Below, in pieces: positions 18,128 to 27,094 of a stretch of 55,272 bases of DNA (its first letter is position 1; every line of letters begins with the position of its first letter). A program made the translations under genes and the position numbers. Under the pieces are notes generated by a model that was given only the letters and a program-made list of their open reading frames with translations, was not told where the DNA came from and searched no databases. Source of the stretch: Kordiimonadales bacterium (GTDB taxonomy: Bacteria > Pseudomonadota > Alphaproteobacteria > Sphingomonadales > Kordiimonadaceae); contig NVTU01000004.1 in NCBI GenBank assembly GCA_002401685.1, forward strand, positions 52,027 through 107,298, written 5' to 3'.

Positions 18128-19111
18128 ATGGCAGCTACACAGGTACTTTGCATGGGTAATGCGATCGTCGATATCATCGCGCGCGTTGAGGATAGTTTTC
18201 TCGAAAAGCATGACCGGGTCAAAGGCTCAATGATGTTGGTGGACGCTGAAACGTCGGCCACCATTTATGCTGATATGCCGCCTGCTATTGAGCGTTCCGG
18301 CGGGTCTGCCGGTAACACAGCTGCTGCAATTGCTTCTTTTGGTGGTAGCGCAGGTTATATAGGCAAAGTGCACGATGATCAGCTCGGTGGTGTTTTTTGC
18401 CATGATATCCGCGCGGCAGGCGTCTCTTTTGAAACTGCCCTTGCAAAAACGGGCGCGCCTACGGCGACCAGTATGATTTTGGTGTCGCCAGATGCGCAGC
18501 GCACCATGAACACCTTCCTCGGCGCCTGTACAGAACTGACACCAGAGGATGTGGACCAAACCACCATTTCTGCCGCTGAAATACTGTATGTCGAAGGATA
18601 TCTTTGGGATACGCCGACAATGAAAGCTTCGGTGCTGAAAGCGTACGATCTTGCCCACAAAGCAGGCCGCAAGGTATCACTTTCCCTCTCTGACAGCTTC
18701 TGCGTTGGCCGGTTCCGCGCCGAGTTTATGGATTTAGTTGAAAATCAGGTCGATATCCTTTTCGCTAATGAAGCCGAAATCTTGTCTCTTTTTGAAGTGG
18801 ATAACCTAGATGCTGCGTTTGAAAGACTGCAGGCCATCGGCAAGCTTGCTGCCATTACGCTTGGTGAGAACGGCTCTGCGGTGATTTCCGGCGGTGAGAT
18901 CATTCGCATCGCTGCAATGCCCGCAACTGTTGAGGATACAACAGGCGCGGGAGATCTGTACGCTGCAGGTTTTCTCTATGGTTTGACGAACGGAAAACCC
19001 CTTGAGGATTGCGCTAAACTTGGCGGCATGGCCGCTGCAGAAGTTATCTCGCACCTCGGCGCACGGCCAGATGTAAATTTGGGTGATTTGGCCAAGAAGA
19101 CTTTTGGCTGA
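18128..19111 (+). CDS. PfkB-family carbohydrate (adenosine-type) kinase
   Basis: The start is at ATG 18128, with GGGAAGACAG upstream; an in-frame extension to 18086 has no ribosome binding site. The 327-residue product begins VLCMGNAIVDIIARV and carries the ribokinase-family signature GGSAGNTAAAIASFGG. The ATP/anion-hole motif DTTGAGDLYAAGFLYG contains the catalytic Asp. The order of motifs is like adenosine kinase and related sugar kinases; the exact substrate is not certain. It is convergent with htpX. Confidence 0.87.
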   Translation: MAATQVLCMGNAIVDIIARVEDSFLEKHDRVKGSMMLVDAETSATIYADMPPAIERSGGSAGNTAAAIASFGGSAGYIGKVHDDQLGGVFCHDIRAAGVSFETALAKTGAPTATSMILVSPDAQRTMNTFLGACTELTPEDVDQTTISAAEILYVEGYLWDTPTMKASVLKAYDLAHKAGRKVSLSLSDSFCVGRFRAEFMDLVENQVDILFANEAEILSLFEVDNLDAAFERLQAIGKLAAITLGENGSAVISGGEIIRIAAMPATVEDTTGAGDLYAAGFLYGLTNGKPLEDCAKLGGMAAAEVISHLGARPDVNLGDLAKKTFG

Positions 19112-19142
19112 TCCTGAAACCGGCGACTAACTTATCTGAATA

Positions 19143-20192
19143 TTAGCCCCAAGGCCCTTTTAGTTTTGGGGCTTTTTGTTGGCCGGCCTCGGGTACAGAG
19201 CCGCTGCTTGCTGGTTTGTGCAGGCTAGTTTTTTGTTTAGACCTACCCCAGGGGTGGTCAGCGGTTACGTTTATATTGTGAGGCTGAGAAATTTTGCTGA
19301 CCTGCCTATGCGCTTTAGGCGCATAGCGCTCCGTATTGCGTATTCCCGAAGGGCCCATGTTTACGGCTAATGCTTCGAGCTTTGCAATGCGGATATCCAT
19401 CCGTGGGTGCGTTGAAAATAAGCTGTCGAAGGACTTCCCTTTAAGCGGGTTCACAATGAACAGATGAGCTGTCGCCGGATTTTTCTCTGCCCGTGGGTTA
19501 TGAGTTTGAGCGACCCCGTTATGGAGTTTATTCAGGGCACTGGCCAGCGCCATTGGGTTGCCGGATATTTCAGCCCCCATTTTGTCGGCTGCAAATTCGC
19601 GTGTGCGGGAAATGGCCATTTGCACCAGCATCGCGGCGACGGGGGCAAGGATCATCATTAATATAGTTCCGAGCAGGCCCATTGGGTTATTGCGGTCCCC
19701 GCCAAAGAACCAGGCGAAAGTAGCCAGCATAGAAATGGCGCCTGCCAGTGTAGCCGTTATCGTCATCGTCAGCGTATCGCGGTTTTTAATGTGCGCCAGC
19801 TCGTGTGCCATCACGCCTTCAATTTCCTGCCGGTTTAATCTTTTCAGCAGTCCTGTGGTGGCGGCGACGGCGGCGTTTTCTGGGTTCCTCCCTGTCGCAA
19901 AAGCATTGGGTTGCTCACTATCAATAATATAAACTGCCGGTTTTGGCAGACCTGCTTTTAGGGCAAGCATATCGACTATGCTCACAAGCTCAGGCGCACT
20001 TCTGCTGTCAGCGAGCTGGGCGCCGTGCATGTGCAGGACCATTTTATCGGATTTCCAATAGGCGAAAACATTCATGCCTGCCGCGAAGACAAAGGCCAAC
20101 ACCATACCCACCTCGCCGCCGAGCATTAAGCCGAAGGTAAGGAATAGGGCAGTCATCGCGGCCATCAATAAGCCCGTGCGGGCAATACTCAT
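19143..20192 (-). CDS. htpX: HtpX zinc metalloprotease (membrane heat-shock protease)
   Basis: HtpX is an inner-membrane M48 protease that degrades misfolded membrane proteins. The N-terminus has two transmembrane segments (about 7-24 and 28-45). The zinc site is HELAH at 130-134 in [16 protein letters not shown], with [14 protein letters not shown] supplying the third ligand. Two more hydrophobic segments lie around 145-190. The 349 residues exceed the typical 290-300 because of a C-terminal hydrophilic tail of about 50 residues (after NTERYAPK), as in many alphaproteobacterial HtpX proteins. Confidence 0.96.
   Translation of the reverse strand: MSIARTGLLMAAMTALFLTFGLMLGGEVGMVLAFVFAAGMNVFAYWKSDKMVLHMHGAQLADSRSAPELVSIVDMLALKAGLPKPAVYIIDSEQPNAFATGRNPENAAVAATTGLLKRLNRQEIEGVMAHELAHIKNRDTLTMTITATLAGAISMLATFAWFFGGDRNNPMGLLGTILMMILAPVAAMLVQMAISRTREFAADKMGAEISGNPMALASALNKLHNGVAQTHNPRAEKNPATAHLFIVNPLKGKSFDSLFSTHPRMDIRIAKLEALAVNMGPSGIRNTERYAPKAHRQVSKISQPHNINVTADHPWGRSKQKTSLHKPASSGSVPEAGQQKAPKLKGPWG
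19145..19177 (+). terminator. Rho-independent terminator overlapping htpX 3' end
   Basis: AGCCCCAA (19145-19152) and TTGGGGCT (19166-19173) form an 8-bp stem followed by five Ts on the plus strand. It terminates the PfkB kinase transcript, while the same bases encode the last codons of htpX on the other strand. Confidence 0.8.
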
Positions 20193-20247
20193 GTTTTAGT
20201 CCTTTGGTTTGCCAGCAAGCCCAACAGTGTCACTGACGTTAATATAT

Positions 20248-20276
20248 TATATATGAACACGTATACTTTGGTTCAA
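20248..20276 (-). promoter_or_regulatory. candidate htpX promoter
   Basis: On the minus strand TTGAAC (20276-20271) and TATATA (20253-20248) are separated by 17 nt and lie about 56 nt upstream of htpX. The -35 is preceded by C, giving CTTGAAC, which also resembles a heat-shock sigma -35. The -10 looks like sigma-70 rather than CCCCAT. Confidence 0.5.
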
Positions 20277-20282
20277 GACTGT

Positions 20283-20303
20283 ACAGTTTTGCTTACAAAC
20301 TGT
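20283..20303. promoter_or_regulatory. inverted repeat in htpX/CPBP divergent region
   Basis: ACAGTTT (20283-20289) and AAACTGT (20297-20303) form a perfect 7-bp dyad with a 7-nt spacer, followed by TTTT. It lies just upstream of the htpX -35 and 58 nt before the CPBP gene, so it may be an operator for either gene. Confidence 0.45.
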
Positions 20304-20360
20304 TTTTAAGTCGGTTAATAATAGTATCAGAGTGGTAGTAACGAAGGCCAAAGGACGATT

Positions 20361-21308
20361 ATGTCAGCAACTGATCCATCATCAGATGCGCAATCCGACG
20401 CACTAGACGGTAGCAGCGCTTCGGCCGAGAGGCCTCTGGTTGGGCGCATTCCCAAGAAATATTGTATTCTGGTATTTTTGGTGTTGCTCGCGGCATTCTC
20501 CAGCGTTGGTTATTTTCTGACGATTGAATTAGCGCTTCGGCGGTATTATATCGCGGCGCTAATGTGGAGCCCGGGTTTAGCGGCGCTGGCAACCTGCAAA
20601 CTATGCGGAATGCGCATCAGTGTACTCGGTTGGAAATGGGGCCAGGCGCGCTGGCAGTGGTATTCCTACTTTATCCCTATTTTTTATGGCCTTGTAGCAT
20701 ACGGCTTTATCTGGCTTGCAGGTATTGGCGGTGTGATTGATCCACGCTTTCTACATGATATTCGCGATACGCTAGGCCTCTCGGGTTGGTCTGATGTAAG
20801 CGTTGTGTTGTTCGCTTTCGCCATCCTCGGCATTGTCGACATGATCTGGCACACGGGCACTGCGCTCGGGGAAGAGATCGGTTGGCGTGGGTTTTTAACG
20901 CCTCAGCTGATGCGCCATTTCTCGTTTCCGGTAACATCACTGATCGTGGGGCTTATCTGGGCCGCATGGCATGCCCCGCTCGTGTATTACACTAAGTATA
21001 ATGCGGGGCCGTATGGCTTAAACCTGCAGATGCTGAATTTTACTATTTTGTGCATTGGTATGTCGTTCATCATGACCTATCTGCGTTTGAAGTCCGGCAG
21101 TGTCTGGACTGCGGCCATCTTGCACGCGGCTCATAATGCTTTTGCGCTCATCCTGTTCGACCGGATGACGATCAAATATGAAGAAACCCGGCTTTATAGC
21201 GGCGAGTTTGGCATGGTGTTGCCGGCGGTTGTGGTTTTATTTGGGGCTTATTTCTGGTACAGGGCTGGGAAAGAAGGGCTTACAGCGCCCAGAGACCCTG
21301 AGGAATAG
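20361..21308 (+). CDS. CPBP family intramembrane metalloprotease
   Basis: This is a 315-residue polytopic membrane protein. The CPBP/Abi motifs are present: EEIGWRGFLTPQL with Glu171, Glu172 and Arg176; AAWHAPL with His204; and ILHAAHNAF near residue 250. These residues line the active site of CAAX-type intramembrane proteases such as Rce1. The first 30 residues are hydrophilic and acidic. Substrates are unknown. A DUF1674 gene starts 4 nt after its stop. Confidence 0.88.
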   Translation: MSATDPSSDAQSDALDGSSASAERPLVGRIPKKYCILVFLVLLAAFSSVGYFLTIELALRRYYIAALMWSPGLAALATCKLCGMRISVLGWKWGQARWQWYSYFIPIFYGLVAYGFIWLAGIGGVIDPRFLHDIRDTLGLSGWSDVSVVLFAFAILGIVDMIWHTGTALGEEIGWRGFLTPQLMRHFSFPVTSLIVGLIWAAWHAPLVYYTKYNAGPYGLNLQMLNFTILCIGMSFIMTYLRLKSGSVWTAAILHAAHNAFALILFDRMTIKYEETRLYSGEFGMVLPAVVVLFGAYFWYRAGKEGLTAPRDPEE

Positions 21309-21311
21309 CCG

Positions 21312-21476
21312 ATGACCGACGAAAAATCACCTGCAGATGAAAAGCCAGAAGCTGCACCAGAAGCTGCACCAAAAGAAAAGTTGAAGCCAAACGCTAAAGA
21401 ATATGGTGGCCGTGAAGGGCCAGAGCCTACGCGCTATGGTGACTGGGAAAATAAAGGTATTATCTCGGACTTTTGA
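21312..21476 (+). CDS. DUF1674 protein, SDHAF4-like succinate dehydrogenase assembly factor
   Basis: This short gene encodes 54 residues. The N-terminal half is Ala/Pro/Glu/Lys rich. The C-terminal KEYGGREGPEPTRYGDWE followed by NKGIISDF is the DUF1674 signature shared with mitochondrial SDHAF4 (Sdh8). SDHAF4 binds flavinylated SdhA and helps assemble complex II, and the bacterial role is inferred from this. It starts 4 nt downstream of the CPBP gene. In other alphaproteobacteria I recall DUF1674 genes lying near htpX and rsmB. Confidence 0.88.
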   Translation: MTDEKSPADEKPEAAPEAAPKEKLKPNAKEYGGREGPEPTRYGDWENKGIISDF

Positions 21477-21481
21477 TCGGC

Positions 21482-23293
21482 TTATACTTTCGGGGCGCTT
21501 AGTTCCGCGCCGTAATCGCCGACTACTGATGGGTCCTTAAGAGCTGCTATTCCTTCGGACTCTTCCTGAACGGGTTCAGGGGCTTCTTTTTCAGGGTCAG
21601 CCTGTTCATCTTGTGCGGAAAACCCGGAGTCGTCCAAAAGCGTCTTGAATTCCAGCAAGGCCTGCTCTGCGGCAGCACGTCCCATACCTGCGATAAGGCC
21701 TTCAGTGAAACCTGGTTGTTTCATATAGGCGCGTGCCTGTAATTCAGCACGGTCAAAGCAATCGCCAGCCGTGAAATAGCCATCGGCCATCATCGATAAC
21801 AACTGTTCGGTCTTCTTTTGTAAACTTACATCACGCTGATGTAATTTTTTGAGAATTTGCGTATTGTTGAGAATGGTACGGCAGAATGTATCCAGCTTTT
21901 CTGCAATTTGCCGCCGGTGCATCTCTGAAAAGCTGGCAGCCATTACTTTTTTTTGTAACCCTACAAGCTCATTCATGCGAGCAAGAGGTTGCTGGCCTAG
22001 CCCCATAAATGTGCCTTCATGCATAGGGTTCGCCAAAATTGGTAAAATGAAGTTTGCTACTGTGCGCTTGTTACTGTTGCCGATTGTCACGGTTTCCAAA
22101 TCCAAAAGGGCGTGAATTTGCGCAATTGGTTGCTTGATACCCATGATCAAGTCACTGATAGATTGACTGTTGATCAGGCGACCGGCGCGGCTTACGATTT
22201 CTTGGTTGATCGCATCAATTGAATGAACGTCTTGCTTCAGGTTTAGAATTGTTTCCTGCAGCTCGTTCAGCGTTTCAAGTTGGGCGATTAACCCGTCATC
22301 ATTAATCTGCTTGGAGGATGATAATTCGGCTTTGAGCCGGTTGAAGAGAACGCGCGAGCACATTGGCAACATACTGTCGGCAAGAAACCCGTTGATGCGT
22401 AGGCACTCGGTGCTGAAAGTGAAAGACCAATTACCTTCTTCAAGGACGCTTAAACTTCCAGCTTGCAAATGTGCGAGTTCTGTCATGAACATGCCGCGGT
22501 CATCTTTTTCCCCGAGCATGGCATCAAGCACACTATTGTGCATGAGGAATTCCGACAGTAGCTGATCAAGGCTTTCGGTTACCCATTCAGCCCTGCCCTT
22601 TGCCAGGAACACTGCAATTCGGCCAAATTTGTCACCCATCGTCATGGCGGGTCGCACATAATCGACCATGGCTGATATCAATAAAAACTGTTTATTGGGT
22701 TTCTTTTCCAAGGAAACAATTATCGGCTTTAGCCTGCCCATTTCAAGTGAGGGAACGCTCTCTTTGTTCGCCTTCATTATGTCGACCGAAGCGTCGATAA
22801 CTCTATATAATTTTTTCATGCGGTCCTGTATGGACCCTTCAGTATCTTCGAACGATACAGCGGTTCGCTGGACGGCATTTTGTAGTTTGTCACCGAAATT
22901 ATAAAGCTTGTAATAATGCTCAAGGTTATGAAGCAGTTCAGTAGGCGTTATGCGCCAATCTTTCAACGTGTTGCCAAGCAGTTGCCAGATCGACCGCAGG
23001 CCGTCCGGGCTATAAAGATCATCAGGCGATAGGCACGGCGAGATGGTACCGGTTTCGTCATATTTTGATGTTTTTCCGACACTGCCACGCGACAGAATTT
23101 CCACTGAGGTAAATTCGTGATTTTGCTTGTTATAGGTTTCTTTTAAAACCCGGATACCTTTATAGCCTCTGGTATTCCAAAGTTGCTCGGCTTTTTCGGT
23201 TGCACTACTTCTATCGTCGATAACTTCGAGGATGGTCCAGCTGGTGCTTCGGCGGCCTAGTATTTCATAGTGTACCTTTACGCCAAAACTCAC
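21482..23293 (-). CDS. uncharacterised 603-residue partner of HerA-like ATPase
   Basis: I do not recognise a catalytic domain. Residues 1-75 form a small alpha/beta module (VHYEILGRRSTSWTILEVI, then an EKAEQLWNTRGYKGIRVLKETYN helix-strand) of a kind I have seen at the N-terminus of alphaproteobacterial hypothetical proteins. The rest is mainly helical, with a coiled-coil-like stretch around IAQLETLNELQETILNLKQ. The C-terminal 50 residues are acidic and low complexity. There is no signal peptide or transmembrane segment. The start is GTG, with AGGAG overlapping the stop of the upstream HerA gene (9-nt gap), so translation is probably coupled. A physical complex with HerA is inferred. Confidence 0.8.
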   Translation of the reverse strand: MSFGVKVHYEILGRRSTSWTILEVIDDRSSATEKAEQLWNTRGYKGIRVLKETYNKQNHEFTSVEILSRGSVGKTSKYDETGTISPCLSPDDLYSPDGLRSIWQLLGNTLKDWRITPTELLHNLEHYYKLYNFGDKLQNAVQRTAVSFEDTEGSIQDRMKKLYRVIDASVDIMKANKESVPSLEMGRLKPIIVSLEKKPNKQFLLISAMVDYVRPAMTMGDKFGRIAVFLAKGRAEWVTESLDQLLSEFLMHNSVLDAMLGEKDDRGMFMTELAHLQAGSLSVLEEGNWSFTFSTECLRINGFLADSMLPMCSRVLFNRLKAELSSSKQINDDGLIAQLETLNELQETILNLKQDVHSIDAINQEIVSRAGRLINSQSISDLIMGIKQPIAQIHALLDLETVTIGNSNKRTVANFILPILANPMHEGTFMGLGQQPLARMNELVGLQKKVMAASFSEMHRRQIAEKLDTFCRTILNNTQILKKLHQRDVSLQKKTEQLLSMMADGYFTAGDCFDRAELQARAYMKQPGFTEGLIAGMGRAAAEQALLEFKTLLDDSGFSAQDEQADPEKEAPEPVQEESEGIAALKDPSVVGDYGAELSAPKV

Positions 23294-23302
23294 CGCTTTC
23301 TC

Positions 23303-24931
23303 CTATCTAACTCCCCGTCTCCAGTTATCGATGGTATCACTTACTAAGTTGTTAAGACAATCGATATCTTGTTTCCAAGCTAGGCTGAAATGAGGGTCAT
23401 CGCTTGCTGGTCTTCTGTGTTCATCGAGAAAATCCAACTGTACCCGCATGGGGCACGCGACGCCTTCCCCGGCGATAATACATTCTCTGTTTTGCAAAGT
23501 AGGCAAGGCCGCGAGAAAACTCCCTGCACCGTCAGGCATGGTATTGGCAACAAACTGCCTATCTTTGCCATTGTTGAGGCGCATAGAAATGATAGTGCCG
23601 CACTGGCTGAGCACAGCTTCAGATAAATCTGATGGCCGTTGGGATACAAGGCCCAATGAAACCCCATACTTACGGCCTTCTTTTGCAATGCGTTCCAATG
23701 ATTTCCTTGCAGACTGTATATTGGTGTCTAGCGCCATATGAGGCACATAGCGGTGAGCTTCCTCGCACACCAAAAGGATAGGTGTCGCACCACTGTGGCG
23801 CTTGCTCCACATCGCAAAATCAAAAACAAGCCGGCTCAGCAATGATACGACGACATCAACAATATCGGCAGGAACACCAGAAAGGTCGAGCGTTGAGATC
23901 GGCCTGCCTTCGACAGGGAAGCGCATCAGTTTTGAGACAAGATCGGCCAGCGTGTCTTGTACCATCATGCCGGAGAACATGAAGGCAAAGCGCCGATCGC
24001 CCCGTAATTCTTCAATTTTGTTACGAAGTTTCAGATAGGGCCGGGGTTCATCAGCCTTTTCCAAGCTGCCTAGGCTTGCATCAATTGCCTGCAAAAGGTC
24101 GGTTAATTTGTAGGGAACTGGCGTATCCACGGTTAGACGGGACAACTTATAGATAGGGGCGGCTTTCTTGCGGGCGGAAAGCAGGCAATTTTTCAAGATG
24201 TCGATCTCAGCTTCGCGGCCCGCTGTGTTGCGGCCAACAAAAAGCTCGACATGTTCTTCAAAATTCATCAGCCAATAGGGTAGCGCCAAATCATCCGTAG
24301 AAATATGCACACCGTTTGAGGAAAAAGCACTAGCATATTCGCCGTGTGGATCCAGGATCACGATGTGGGCGTTTGGGTGCTTTTCGACCATGCGGTGGAT
24401 CAACAGCGCAACCATGGTCGACTTCCCTGTGCCGGTACTGCCAAGAATAGCAAAATGCTTGGATAGCAGTGCCTCGCTCTGCAAGGCCGCGGGGACATCT
24501 CCATTGGGAAATACCGTACCTATTCGGATGCTGTCATCGGATTGGGGCGCAAAAATAATGGCTAGATCAGCGTTGGTTGCTTTTAGGACGGCGCTGCCAG
24601 GAAGGGGAAACGTTTTTACCCCCCGCGAGAAACCGGACGGGCCAAGTTCGCCGAGCAGATCAATTTGAACTGACAAAGAGTGTGTGCTGCCCTCTTTTTG
24701 ATCAACAGAGCATACGGCCCCAAAGATGAAGCTATCTGCCACAGCTACCTTAAAGATGGTCCCTAACCGAAATAATACGGCGGCGCCTACCGTTTCCTGC
24801 GCCAGGGACTGGTCAACATCGAGCCGCAGCGACGCGGGGGTTACGTCGGTAATATGGCCGATTAATGGGCCGTGACTGGGCGCATTTCTAGAGCCGCCGC
24901 CGCCAGAAGGAAAGCGAGAAGAGTGAGGCAT
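23303..24931 (-). CDS. HerA-type hexameric ATPase/translocase (DUF87)
   Basis: The 542-residue protein has an N-terminal HAS-barrel-like beta domain (about 22-130). A RecA/FtsK-type ATPase follows: Walker A GSTGTGKS at 164-171, DPHGEY at 194-199, Walker B ILLVCEEAH at 385-393, and the sensor/arginine segment SQRPSDLSEAVLSQCGT near 430-446. Archaeal HerA translocates DNA with NurA; bacterial HerA proteins pair with diverse effectors, including defence nucleases. No nuclease is adjacent here; instead it pairs with the 603-residue protein. The ribosome binding site AAAGGAGGT is near-perfect, suggesting high translation. Confidence 0.9.
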   Translation of the reverse strand: MPHSSRFPSGGGGSRNAPSHGPLIGHITDVTPASLRLDVDQSLAQETVGAAVLFRLGTIFKVAVADSFIFGAVCSVDQKEGSTHSLSVQIDLLGELGPSGFSRGVKTFPLPGSAVLKATNADLAIIFAPQSDDSIRIGTVFPNGDVPAALQSEALLSKHFAILGSTGTGKSTMVALLIHRMVEKHPNAHIVILDPHGEYASAFSSNGVHISTDDLALPYWLMNFEEHVELFVGRNTAGREAEIDILKNCLLSARKKAAPIYKLSRLTVDTPVPYKLTDLLQAIDASLGSLEKADEPRPYLKLRNKIEELRGDRRFAFMFSGMMVQDTLADLVSKLMRFPVEGRPISTLDLSGVPADIVDVVVSLLSRLVFDFAMWSKRHSGATPILLVCEEAHRYVPHMALDTNIQSARKSLERIAKEGRKYGVSLGLVSQRPSDLSEAVLSQCGTIISMRLNNGKDRQFVANTMPDGAGSFLAALPTLQNRECIIAGEGVACPMRVQLDFLDEHRRPASDDPHFSLAWKQDIDCLNNLVSDTIDNWRRGVR

Positions 24932-24995
24932 AAATACCTCCTTTGCCTGATAAAGTTTTGTCTGCTCCTCAAGCGTGGGGGAAGGGTGTTAACAA

Positions 24996-25009
24996 GCTTT
25001 TAAAAAAGC
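24996..25009. promoter_or_regulatory. short dyad upstream of HerA gene
   Basis: GCTTTT (24996-25001) and AAAAGC (25004-25009) form a 6-bp dyad around AA, 65 nt upstream of the HerA start within the 137-nt gap after the epimerase gene. It may be an operator or part of a promoter; the AT-richness makes chance occurrence possible. Confidence 0.3.
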
Positions 25010-25068
25010 AATTTGACTAAAATTAGGCGTTTGAAAGCTATCCATTATCGTTGCTTCTTTGCGTACCT

Positions 25069-26046
25069 TTATAGTGCGCCTTGCTCGCGGCAATAGGCAA
25101 TACATTCATCAATTGAACGCTCTAGCGGTACCATTTCATAGCCAAGTTCACGCACCGCTTTTTCGCAATTAGCTTCCATCTTTTCACAAGAAAAATGTGC
25201 CTCCTCGGGTGTCATCATTGGTCTTTTGCCGCTGAAGGCTGCAAAAACCGTCATAAAGCTAGCGGCGATCCTAAGAAGAAAAGCTGGGGTCGGTTTTTTG
25301 GGCGGGGCTATGTTCAATTTGGTAGCAGCAATACTCAGAAATTCAAAGAAAGACGCTGAGGGCCCGCCGAGTATGTAATTTTCGCCTGACTTGCCGTTGT
25401 GATACGCTGCAAGGATTGCCTCAGCTACCGCACGGCCATTCGCAAAGTTGCCGTTGCCCGGAGGTGTGCCAGGTAATTTACCCGCCGCTAGCATTGTAAT
25501 AAGGCGTGCCCAGTTGTGGGCATCATAGCGGCCTACGATATGAGTGGGATTAACGATGGTGGCGTCAAGTCCTCGATCAACAGCCTCTTTTACTTTACGT
25601 TCCGCGTAGGCTTTGGTGCGAGAATAGCTGATCCAGCTAGAGGCTCCACTCCGAGATGTTTCTTCGGTAATGACCTCTGTATGGTCACCGAAAACGGCAA
25701 TAGAAGAAACATGGACCATGCGTTTGACTTCTTTATCGAGGATCACCTGAAGCAATGTCGCCGTGCCCTCAATATTGATATGGGCTTGCCGCTCAGCTTC
25801 TTTATTCCAGGTGCTGGTGTCTGCGGCTGCATGAAAGACGCAGTCTAGCCCCGTAGGCATGGCCCCCCGAATGGTTTCTGGTTGCGAGAGGTCACCTTTG
25901 ATCAATGTAACTTTACTGCTTAGTATTTTTGCGGCGGCGGCGGTGTCGCGCACCATTGCTGTTACATCCCAGCCAGCTTCCAACAATACATCAATGATGT
26001 GGCGGCCCAAAAAGCCGGTGGCACCTGTTACAAAAGCTGTTGGCAT
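25069..26046 (-). CDS. NAD(P)-dependent epimerase/dehydratase (extended SDR)
   Basis: The 325-residue protein opens with the Rossmann motif TGATGFLGRHI at about 7-17. It has the extended-SDR catalytic YSRTK (Tyr-X3-Lys), preceded by an HVSSIAVFG serine strand and followed by VNPTHIVGRYD. It is similar in style to dihydroflavonol reductase-like and HpnA-like proteins. The substrate is unknown; there are no hopanoid genes nearby. Confidence 0.87.
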   Translation of the reverse strand: MPTAFVTGATGFLGRHIIDVLLEAGWDVTAMVRDTAAAAKILSSKVTLIKGDLSQPETIRGAMPTGLDCVFHAAADTSTWNKEAERQAHINIEGTATLLQVILDKEVKRMVHVSSIAVFGDHTEVITEETSRSGASSWISYSRTKAYAERKVKEAVDRGLDATIVNPTHIVGRYDAHNWARLITMLAAGKLPGTPPGNGNFANGRAVAEAILAAYHNGKSGENYILGGPSASFFEFLSIAATKLNIAPPKKPTPAFLLRIAASFMTVFAAFSGKRPMMTPEEAHFSCEKMEANCEKAVRELGYEMVPLERSIDECIAYCREQGAL

Positions 26047-26172
26047 GCGGGAACCCCATTTTTCTCATTACATTGAGCTTCATGGTAAGTCATTGGCGTG
26101 TCTTTGGAAATCAAAAATATTGGTAGGTGGGCGTAAGGTAGATGGATTGAAGTGTCGGCCGCTCTAACTAAG

Positions 26173-26592
26173 CTATTCGCCAAATAAATGGAGCGCAGTT
26201 TGCCTGCCATGCGGTGCCGTACGGTGTTCGAAAACATATATGCCCTGCCATGTGCCAAGCCGTGGTTCGCCGGCTTGCACCGGAATTGAAAGCGAAACGC
26301 CGGTTAAAGCTGATTTTATATGGGCCGGCATGTCGTCAGGGCCTTCCGCTACATGCCGGTAAAGGCGCTGATCATCGGGTACGAGACGGCTCATGGCGTC
26401 TGTTAGGTCTGGTAGCACGTCCGGATCAGCATTTTCCTGGATCGTCAGCGAGGCACTGGTGTGTTGGATCATCAGTGTTAGCAACCCGTTCTCTATGCCG
26501 CTTTCCTGAACCCATCGCCTTACGTCATGCGTGATCTCGTGTAAACCCTGACCACGTGTTTTGGTGAATAAGGTGGTTTGTAGCTGGCGCAT
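26173..26592 (-). CDS. yjbQ: YjbQ/UPF0047 family protein
   Basis: The start is ATG 26592, one base after the Hsp20 stop, giving 139 residues; the longer frame upstream only overlaps hsp20. The family signatures are seen: TRGQGLHEITHDVRRWV, IQHTSASLTIQENADPDV, YRHVAEGPDDMPAHIKSAL and GTWQGIYVFEHR, with conserved His/Asp/Glu of the central pocket. YjbQ proteins have weak thiamine-phosphate synthase activity in E. coli, and their true role is debated. The tight junction puts it under the same heat-shock-like promoter as hsp20. Confidence 0.92.
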   Translation of the reverse strand: MRQLQTTLFTKTRGQGLHEITHDVRRWVQESGIENGLLTLMIQHTSASLTIQENADPDVLPDLTDAMSRLVPDDQRLYRHVAEGPDDMPAHIKSALTGVSLSIPVQAGEPRLGTWQGIYVFEHRTAPHGRQTALHLFGE

Positions 26593-26593
26593 C

Positions 26594-26992
26594 TTAACGG
26601 ATGGCGATTTCGCGGCTGATATCGGATGGTTCTGGCCGCTCCAAATCAACATGCAGAAGGCCGTTTTCCATGTGGGCGTCTTGCACCTCCATGCCGTCAG
26701 CGAGTACAAATTTTCGAACAAATTGGCGCGCGGCGATGCCGCGGTACAGGTATGTTTTCTGATCGCCATTATCCTGCTGCTTGCCGCGTACAATAAGCTG
26801 GTTGCCTTCTAGCGAGATATTCAGGTCTGACCGAAAAAAACCGGCTACCGCAATGGATATGCGGATGGTGGTCTCGTTGAGATGTTCGATATTATAGGGG
26901 GGATAACCTTCGCCAGAATTCTTGGAAACACTGTCGAGCAGGCGGTCCAATTGATCAAAACCAAGAAGAAATGGACTGTTAAAAGATGACAT
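26594..26992 (-). CDS. Hsp20/IbpA-type small heat-shock protein
   Basis: The start is ATG 26992, with GGGAAGG about 10 nt upstream, giving 132 residues starting MSSFNSPFLLGFDQLDRLLD. The alpha-crystallin domain runs from about residue 30 (YPPYNIEHLNETTIRISIAVAGF) to 125, including LIVRGKQQ, YRGIAARQFVRKFVLADG and the ENGLLHVDLERP strand. It is a chaperone that holds unfolded proteins during heat stress. It is the first gene of an operon with yjbQ. Confidence 0.94.
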   Translation of the reverse strand: MSSFNSPFLLGFDQLDRLLDSVSKNSGEGYPPYNIEHLNETTIRISIAVAGFFRSDLNISLEGNQLIVRGKQQDNGDQKTYLYRGIAARQFVRKFVLADGMEVQDAHMENGLLHVDLERPEPSDISREIAIR

Positions 26993-27094
26993 GCGTGTAG
27001 CTACCTTCCCCATATGGGCGACCCGGCTCAAGCTCACTTTAGTGCTGCAAAAACCGGAAATAGAACATAGGCCCTTCATAGGCACCTTCCTATA

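Noticed and set aside
26993-27089. ROSE-type RNA thermometer in the hsp20 leader
   Set aside because: The characteristic pyrimidine-GCU pairing opposite the ribosome binding site is not evident; only a CCCATATGGG self-dyad is seen, so no feature was called.
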